Translations under genes and position numbers: made by a program
Part shown: positions 59,216 through 64,000 of the stretch, piece by piece
Layout of the letters: each line of letters starts with the position of its first letter
Numbering within the stretch: the first letter of the stretch is position 1
The notes under the pieces: generated by a model
What the model saw: the letters and a program-made list of their open reading frames with translations, nothing else
Databases searched by the model: none
What the model was told of the DNA's origin: nothing
Source of the DNA: Peteryoungia wuzhouensis
Lineage (GTDB): Bacteria > Pseudomonadota > Alphaproteobacteria > Rhizobiales > Rhizobiaceae
Assembly (NCBI RefSeq): GCF_003205195.1
Contig: NZ_QJRY01000006.1
Coordinates: 1 to 64,000, forward strand
Reading direction: 5' to 3'
DNA length: 64,000 nt

Positions 59216-60220
59216 CTAGTGGCGGATGCGCGGGTTGATCAGGCCGTAGAGCAGGTCGACAATCAGATTCACGACCATGATGATGCCGGCGATCAGGAGG
59301 AGGCCCCCCTGGATGACCGGGTAATCGCGGCGGAAGACGCTGTCGACCATCCACTTGCCGATGCCCGGCCAGGAGAAGATCGTCTCGGTGAGGATGGCGC
59401 CAGCAAGCATGACGCCGATCTGCAGGCCGATCGTGGTGATGACCGGGATCATGGCATTGCGCAGCGCATGCAGGCTGACGACTCGGAAGGGCGAAAGACC
59501 TTTCGCGCGGGCGGTCCGGATATAGTCTTCCGACAGCACTTCGAGCATGGCGGAGCGGGTCTGACGTGCAATGACTGCGAGCGGAATGGTGGCGAGCACG
59601 ATCGACGGCAGGATGAGATGGCTGACGGCCGAGGCGAAAGCCCCCTTCTGTCCTGACAACAGGCTGTCGATCAGCATGAAGCCGGTGACGGGCGGGAAGA
59701 AGAACATTAGCGAGATGCGGCCCGAAACCGGAGTCCATTGCAGGATACCGGAAAAGAGGATGATCAGCAGCAGGCCCCACCAGAAGATCGGCATGGAGTA
59801 GCCGACGAGTGCGATGCCCATCATCGTCTGGTCGAAAGCCGAACCTCGTTTGATGGCCGCGATGATGCCGGCTGGAACACCGATCGCAATGGCGATCAGG
59901 ATCGCGCAGAAGGACAGTTCGACGGTTGCCGGGAAAAGAGCGAAGAACTGATCGATGATCGGGCTCTTCGAGACGATCGAGGTGCCGAAGTCACCCTTCA
60001 TCACGCCCCCGAGGTAATCGAAATACTGCACCACCAGCGGCCGGTCGAGGCCGAGATTGGCACTGATCTCAGCATGCCGTTCTGGCGACATGACCCGTTC
60101 ACCGGAGAGAAGTGCGACGGGGTCGCCCGGCAGCAGCCGGATGAAGGCGAAGGCAATGATCGAGACGCCGACGAAAGTCGGGATCAGGACGGCAAGCCGG
60201 CGCAGGAGAAAGCCAAACAT
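59216..60220 (-). CDS. dppB: Dipeptide ABC transporter permease DppB
   Basis: This 334-residue permease begins MFGFLLRRLAVLIPTFVGVSIIAFAFIRLLPGDP, the invariant OppB/DppB opening. The EAA-like loop is YIRTARAKGLSPFRVVSLHALRNAMIPVI. The start at 60220 follows from this family N-terminus; the frame is open far upstream. The separation from dppA holds a strong hairpin. Confidence 0.94.
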   Translation of the reverse strand: MFGFLLRRLAVLIPTFVGVSIIAFAFIRLLPGDPVALLSGERVMSPERHAEISANLGLDRPLVVQYFDYLGGVMKGDFGTSIVSKSPIIDQFFALFPATVELSFCAILIAIAIGVPAGIIAAIKRGSAFDQTMMGIALVGYSMPIFWWGLLLIILFSGILQWTPVSGRISLMFFFPPVTGFMLIDSLLSGQKGAFASAVSHLILPSIVLATIPLAVIARQTRSAMLEVLSEDYIRTARAKGLSPFRVVSLHALRNAMIPVITTIGLQIGVMLAGAILTETIFSWPGIGKWMVDSVFRRDYPVIQGGLLLIAGIIMVVNLIVDLLYGLINPRIRH

Positions 60221-60347
60221 ATGTGGACCTGTTTTTTTTCTTGTGATGGTCAATCCCGGTGCGCACGGCATTCCGGGGCTGCTCGCTTGACCGCGACGGA
60301 TATCGAACCGAGGCGCGGCCGCATTCGTCGGCAGCTTCAACGACAAT

Positions 60348-60373
60348 CGCCGCGGGCGCAATGGCCCGCGGCG
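60348..60373 (-). terminator. GC-rich intergenic hairpin between dppA and dppB
   Basis: A perfect 10-bp stem (cgccgcgggc / gcccgcggcg) with a 6-base loop and no T run comes about 20 bases after the dppA stop. It probably stabilises dppA mRNA or limits read-through, so that binding protein exceeds channel. Confidence 0.7.
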
Positions 60374-60391
60374 AAAGAATGATCGGTCCGA

Positions 60392-61990
60392 TTACTCGGC
60401 GATATCGACGTTTTCGAAGGTGAAGTCACCAAGCGGGCTCTGAACGAAGCCGGAAACTTCCTTGCGCATCGGCACGACCGAGAGCGAGTGGTCGATCGTC
60501 GCCCAAGGCGCTTCGCGCTTGAAGACGGTCTGGGCTTCTTCATAGAGCTTGGTGCGCTCAGCCTGGTCGGACGTGACCTTGGCCTTCTTCACAAGCGCGT
60601 TGAACTCTTCGTTGCACCACTGCGCACGGTTGTTTCCGCCAACAGCTTCACAACCCAGGAGGGTGTCGAGGAAGTTGTCCGGATCGCCGTTGTCACCGGT
60701 CCAGCCGAGCATGACGGCACCATCGCGATCCTTGGCCTTCGAACGGTCGAGGTATTCGGCCCATTCATAGGAAACGATCTCGACCTTGACGCCGACCTTG
60801 GCGAAATCGTCCTGCATGATTTCAGCCGCGCGACGGGCGTTCAGCATGTAGGGACGCGACACCGGCATCGCCCAGATCTTCATCGAAAGATCCTTCACGC
60901 CAGCAGCCTCGAGTTCCTTCTTGGCGGCATCGAGGTCATAGGCGTCGTCGACGGTCGCTTCGTTGTAGGACCACATGGTCGGCGGGATCGGGTTCTTCGC
61001 CGGCGTTGCCATGCCCTGGAAGACAGCGTCAACGATGGCGGCCTTGTTGATCGCCTTGTTCAGCGCCTTGCGGACTTCCGGCTTGTCGAACGGAGCCTGG
61101 GTCGTGTTGTAGGCGAGGTAGGCGACGTTCAGGCCTTCCTGCTCCATCACGGTCAGCGACGGATCAGCCTTCATCGATTCGACGTCGGCAGCGTTCGGGA
61201 ACGGCATCAGGTGGCATTCGCCAGCCTTGAGCTTCTGGTAACGAACGGCGGCATCCGTGGTGATCGCGAAGACGAGATCGTCGATCTTCGGTGCGCCACC
61301 CCAGTAGTCGGCGTTCTTCTTGTAGCGGATGACGGCGTCCTGCTGATAGCCGACAAAGATGAACGGACCGGTGCCAACCGGCATCTGGTTCAGCTGTTCC
61401 TTCTTGCCTTCGGCTTCGAGCTTGTCGGCGTATTCCTTCGACAGGATCGAGGCGAACGGCATCGCGAGGTTTGCGAGGAACGGTGCTTCCGGACGGTTGA
61501 GCGTGAACTTGACGGTCAGGTCATCGACCTTCTCGATCGACTTGATCAATTCCGGGAAGCCCATGCCTGCGGCATATTCCCAGGACGTGCCGGCGACATA
61601 CTGGGCCCACGGATGGTCAGCCTTGATCTGGCGTTCCAGCGAGAAGATGACGTCGTCGGCGTTGAGGTCACGCGACGGCGTGAAGAATTCGGTCGTGTGG
61701 AACTTGACGCCGGGACGCAGCTTGAAGGTGTATTCGGTGCCTTCAGCGTTGACTTCATAGCTTTCAGCCAGGCCGGCTTCAGCTTCCGTGGTGCCCGGCT
61801 TGAATTCCATCAGACGGCTGTAGACCGGATGGGCGGAGGCGTCGAAGGTCGTGCCGGCGGTGTACATGCCGGGGTCGAAGCCTTCCGGCGAACCTTCCGA
61901 GCAATACACAAAGGTCTTGGCGCTCGCAGCACCCGACAGGAAGGTCGCCGCAGCAAGTGCCGCAGCAGCAAAGGCGAATTTGGTTTTCAT
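60392..61990 (-). CDS. dppA: Dipeptide ABC transporter periplasmic binding protein DppA
   Basis: This 532-residue family 5 binding protein has a signal peptide (FAFAAAALAAATFLSGAASA). The mature start TFVYCSEGSPEGFDPGMYTAGTTFDASA is diagnostic of DppA. It has YTFKLRPGVKFHTTEFF and VGTGPFIFVGYQQD, and a long C-terminal lobe with a likely disulfide (Cys in LLGCEAVGG and in AQWCNEE). GGGAGA upstream supports ATG 61990 over the adjacent TTG. It captures di- and tripeptides in the periplasm for DppBCDF. Confidence 0.95.
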   Translation of the reverse strand: MKTKFAFAAAALAAATFLSGAASAKTFVYCSEGSPEGFDPGMYTAGTTFDASAHPVYSRLMEFKPGTTEAEAGLAESYEVNAEGTEYTFKLRPGVKFHTTEFFTPSRDLNADDVIFSLERQIKADHPWAQYVAGTSWEYAAGMGFPELIKSIEKVDDLTVKFTLNRPEAPFLANLAMPFASILSKEYADKLEAEGKKEQLNQMPVGTGPFIFVGYQQDAVIRYKKNADYWGGAPKIDDLVFAITTDAAVRYQKLKAGECHLMPFPNAADVESMKADPSLTVMEQEGLNVAYLAYNTTQAPFDKPEVRKALNKAINKAAIVDAVFQGMATPAKNPIPPTMWSYNEATVDDAYDLDAAKKELEAAGVKDLSMKIWAMPVSRPYMLNARRAAEIMQDDFAKVGVKVEIVSYEWAEYLDRSKAKDRDGAVMLGWTGDNGDPDNFLDTLLGCEAVGGNNRAQWCNEEFNALVKKAKVTSDQAERTKLYEEAQTVFKREAPWATIDHSLSVVPMRKEVSGFVQSPLGDFTFENVDIAE

Positions 61991-62725
61991 CAACAGTCTC
62001 CCAAAGGCGAAGACGGAAACCCGTCTCGCCGGTTCTTTTGGTTCCGCAGCGCGTGTTTCGCGCCCGTGTTTTTTTCGGATCAGGCGACAAGCCAGATCCG
62101 GCGATCGATCGCCAAGGGCTGGGAAAGTCGCAAAATGACAACCGTCCAGCCCCGCCTGTTAGATCACTAACGCATTGTCTTATCGGCTTCGAAAATGTTG
62201 TAAAGAGAAATTCTGCCGCATTTCCCCTGCAATTCGGTCCAGATTTTGGCAAAATGTAGATGTTGCGCACAATCATTCGGCGTTTGCCGTCTGGTCGTTT
62301 AAAAAATCCGGAAATGGCGATAACCCAAATTCGCCGCGCGTTTAGCGTCTTTATCCGCCCTGCGTCGCAACGAGAAAAGGGCGGGATGAGGCAAAGTTTG
62401 ATGCATTTATGGGCATAACGTCATGCGCAAAGGCTGTCTCCGGATTTACGGTATTCTGAGCCGCGCCTTGGCCCCGCACCGTGTTGCGTGTGCGGTTGCA
62501 GTGGTGCCTTGCAAGGCGGCGTTGCCTTCTTTCCCATTCATGTCGAATGAAGGCTGTCCTTCAGAACGGAGATGGCGGTTGTTGTATGTCCTTGGGAAGC
62601 CGATCTTGTTTGATCGCTGATGGTGCGTGAATTCATCGTGGTCCGGCAGGCAGGTGAAGCGAACAGCGGGGCGGCCACGGCGACGGGCTGGCCTCTTGAT
62701 GCGCTCGACAAGGTAGGCGTCTCCT

Positions 62726-62760
62726 CCCTACCCTACCCTACCCTACCCTACCCTACCCTG
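62726..62760. repeat. Tandem pentanucleotide repeat (CCCTA)6-CCCTG
   Basis: Six perfect cccta units are followed by one ccctg. Short tandem repeats of this kind can change length by slippage. It is not inside a gene I can recognise. Confidence 0.95.
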
Positions 62761-62932
62761 CCTCGCCCCATCGGTTGGTGAAAGTCGCGGCGGCGAGATG
62801 GCTGGGGCGCCGCGGGATGTCTTTGGTGCGAGTTGAAGGGAGTTCGGCTTGCAGGGTTTGGAACGAGGGGCCTTTGGCGGCTGCGGATAAATGGCGCTGT
62901 TGGGGTATGTCTTACGACGCCGGGCGGGCCCT

Positions 62933-62948
62933 GTTGACAGCTGTCAAC
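62933..62948. promoter_or_regulatory. 16-bp perfect palindrome, copy 1
   Basis: gttgacagctgtcaac is fully self-complementary and recurs at 63387-63402. It looks like an operator for a dimeric regulator. The flanks differ between copies apart from one extra T on the left. Confidence 0.75.
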
Positions 62949-62965
62949 ATCCTTAGGATGTCGCG

Positions 62966-62995
62966 CCCTGCCCTGCCCTGCCCTGCCCTGCCCTA
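62966..62995. repeat. Tandem pentanucleotide repeat (CCCTG)5-CCCTA
   Basis: Five ccctg units end in one cccta, the mirror composition of the tract 200 bp upstream. It lies just beyond the 3' end of the WGR-domain gene and could form part of its terminator region. Confidence 0.95.
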
Positions 62996-63011
62996 AAGTT
63001 GGGTCGGTGAG

Positions 63012-63263
63012 TTACGACGCGCCTGGCTCGCGGTAGCCGCGCCGACGCTTTCTGTGCTCCATCTCGCGGGCCATTCGTTGGGCATCCGCGCCTGTCGGGA
63101 GCGTAAGCGAGAGACTCTGCCCTCGTGTGCCGATGCGTCCCCACGAGCGGCGGATGACCGTTTCGCTGAACAAGGTCTTTTCGATCGTGACGCGATAGAA
63201 GCGAGCCATGTTGATGGAGGGATCTATGCGGTGCAGGTGGACGCAGTCAAAGGGCGCTTGTGT
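63012..63263 (-). CDS. Stand-alone WGR-domain protein
   Basis: This 83-residue protein is almost entirely one WGR domain. It has MARFYRVTIEKTLFSETVIRRSWGRIGTRGQSLSL, with the WGRIG core near residue 45, and a basic helix (AREMEHRKRRRGYRE). WGR domains bind nucleic acid in PARP and in bacterial MolR-type proteins; short stand-alone versions are common in rhizobia but poorly understood. The ATG at 63263 has GGAG nine bases upstream; the frame is open seven codons further. Palindromes lie on both sides. Confidence 0.85.
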   Translation of the reverse strand, partial: TQAPFDCVHLHRIDPSINMARFYRVTIEKTLFSETVIRRSWGRIGTRGQSLSLTLPTGADAQRMAREMEHRKRRRGYREPGAS

Positions 63264-63279
63264 CATGCGCAGAGTCTCC

Positions 63280-63295
63280 GACACCTCGAGGTGTC
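63280..63295. promoter_or_regulatory. 16-bp perfect palindrome upstream of the WGR gene
   Basis: gacacctcgaggtgtc is fully self-complementary and lies 17 bp ahead of the WGR start codon, overlapping the expected leader or promoter. It is a candidate operator, different in sequence from the two gttgacagctgtcaac copies. Confidence 0.6.
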
Positions 63296-63386
63296 AGGTC
63301 CAACGCATAAATGGAATCGGTCCGGCACCATCGATTCATGCCGCTGATGGGTTGCCGTACGTTTCGTCTGTCGTCCGCCGCCAGGT

Positions 63387-63402
63387 GTTGACAGCTGTCA
63401 AC
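63387..63402. promoter_or_regulatory. 16-bp perfect palindrome, copy 2
   Basis: This is identical to the element at 62933-62948. It lies between the divergent WGR and dehydrogenase genes, where an operator would be expected. Its TTGACA could also be read as a -35 box. The remaining bases of this 261-bp spacer hold nothing else I recognise. Confidence 0.75.
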
Positions 63403-63545
63403 CGCCGGGTTCCAGACAATGCCGCTGCCGAATGTCGCTCGAGGACTTGCGCTGCCATCGAGGAAGAGGATCATGGCGGCGGCTTTTGAAACGGGCAATG
63501 GTGGGACCCGAGCGCTTGGTTGGCCACGCAGAAATGAGGAGTGTC

Positions 63546-64000
63546 ATGGGAAGAATGGATGGTAAGTTTGCGGTGGTCACGGGCGGCACCCAGGGGCTGG
63601 GAGCCGAAGTCGCACGCCTTTTTGCTGAGCGCGGCGCCAGTGGTCTCGTCATCTGCGGCCGCAGCGTGGACAAGGGGCAGGCGAGGGCGGATGACCTCCG
63701 TCGCCGCTATGGGTGCCAAGTCGAATTTGTCGCGGCCGACCTAGCGGGGGTCGACGAGTGCCGCAAGGTCATCGCCGTTGCCAAAGCCAAATTCGGCCGT
63801 GTCGACGCGCTGGTGAATGTCGCGGCCATCACCGATCGCGGCACGATCCTCGATACCGACCCGGCGCTCTTCGATCGCATGATTGCCATCAATACGCGCG
63901 CGCCATTTTTCCTGATGCAGGACGCCATCAAGCTGATGATAGAGACGCAGGTTGAAGGAACGATCGTCAACATCTCCTCGATGTCATCGATGGCAGGTCA
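63546..64000 (+). CDS. Short-chain dehydrogenase/reductase (cut by the window end)
   Basis: The first 151 residues of an NAD(P)-dependent SDR are visible. They include the coenzyme loop TGGTQGLG (residues about 12-19), VAADLAG, VNVAAIT in place of the usual NNAG, and the NISS strand carrying the first catalytic Ser region. The YxxxK motif lies beyond base 64000. GAGGAG five bases before the ATG supports this start; an ATG three codons later is possible. The substrate is unknown. Confidence 0.9.
   Translation, partial: MGRMDGKFAVVTGGTQGLGAEVARLFAERGASGLVICGRSVDKGQARADDLRRRYGCQVEFVAADLAGVDECRKVIAVAKAKFGRVDALVNVAAITDRGTILDTDPALFDRMIAINTRAPFFLMQDAIKLMIETQVEGTIVNISSMSSMAG

Larger units (their letters stand above)
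61991..63011. other. Repeat- and palindrome-rich intergenic region
   Basis: About 1 kb without a recognised gene. It holds the dppA leader and promoter (minus strand), including the palindrome ggcgatcgatcgcc (62100-62113), two pentanucleotide tracts and a 16-bp palindrome listed separately. Plus-strand frames at 62423-62620 and 62775-62996 show no family resemblance and I do not call them. Confidence 0.5.

Noticed and set aside
58101-59219. 372-codon open frame opposite dppC and dppD
   Set aside because: Rich in Asp, Gln, Arg and His as is typical of antisense frames, and it overlaps two certain genes.
60488-62170. 560-codon open frame on the plus strand opposite dppA
   Set aside because: It lies wholly antisense to a clear DppA gene and shows no family resemblance. 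Long antisense frames are expected in GC-rich coding DNA.
62726-62995. Pentamer tracts as a CRISPR array or telomere-like end
   Set aside because: There are no spacers, the units are only 5 bp, and normal genes continue on both sides.
62423-62996. Small plus-strand frames in the right-hand intergenic region
   Set aside because: No Shine-Dalgarno support or family resemblance, and one runs into the pentamer tract.

Overview
The window looks like chromosomal or chromid DNA of an alphaproteobacterium of the order Hyphomicrobiales, most likely Rhizobiaceae. The grounds are the high GC content, a Ros/MucR-type regulator, an iron-rhodo-box-like site (TGA-N9-TCA) upstream of an iron-type importer, and many ABC importers for polyamines, amino acids and peptides. 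I cannot name the genus from sequence alone.

Layout. (1) 0-5.5 kb: a low-GC accessory segment with two convergent serine recombinases (487-1170 +, 1388-2005 -), then a long leader and a large autotransporter (2529-5528). (2) 5.9-32 kb: a co-directional exopolysaccharide (EPS) cluster, mostly with 4-base start/stop overlaps. It opens with an EAL (c-di-GMP phosphodiesterase) gene and ends with a MucR-like regulator. Between them lie a priming sugar transferase, rmlB and rmlA, a Wzx flippase, six glycosyltransferases, a Wzy-like polymerase, an APH-like protein, a nucleotidyltransferase/P-loop kinase fusion, a CpsB-type phosphatase, Wza- and Wzc-like export proteins, a TPR-like protein, an O-antigen-ligase-like protein, and rmlC and rmlD. 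Together they describe a Wzx/Wzy-dependent, probably rhamnose-containing polysaccharide. (3) 32.3-36.2 kb: a PotFGHI-type polyamine importer operon. (4) 36.6-42.4 kb: a CE7 esterase convergent with a gntR / amino-acid-binding protein / two permeases / gamma-glutamyltransferase operon that has no ATPase gene. (5) 42.6-49 kb: an IS30-family remnant, a PepSY-like protein, a PAS-HTH regulator, a sugar kinase, an aromatic-ammonia-lyase homologue without the MIO triad, a vapBC pair whose toxin gene is frameshifted, and a methyltransferase. (6) 49.2-53.3 kb: an iron/siderophore-type ABC importer with two tandem binding proteins behind a candidate RirA site, followed by a second, intact toxin-antitoxin pair. 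(7) 54-62 kb: a YitT-like protein, an aromatic aminotransferase divergent from an Lrp/AsnC regulator, and a complete dppABCDF operon on the minus strand. (8) 62-64 kb: a repeat- and palindrome-rich intergenic region with a stand-alone WGR-domain gene, and the start of a short-chain dehydrogenase cut by the window end.

The strongest leads are the recombinase/autotransporter module with inverted repeats (possible phase variation), the EPS operon bracketed by c-di-GMP and MucR-type regulators with the latter missing its fourth zinc ligand, the MIO-less lyase, the identical 17-bp palindromic sequences around the WGR gene, and the homopolymer frameshift in vapC. No tRNA, rRNA or CRISPR array was recognised.
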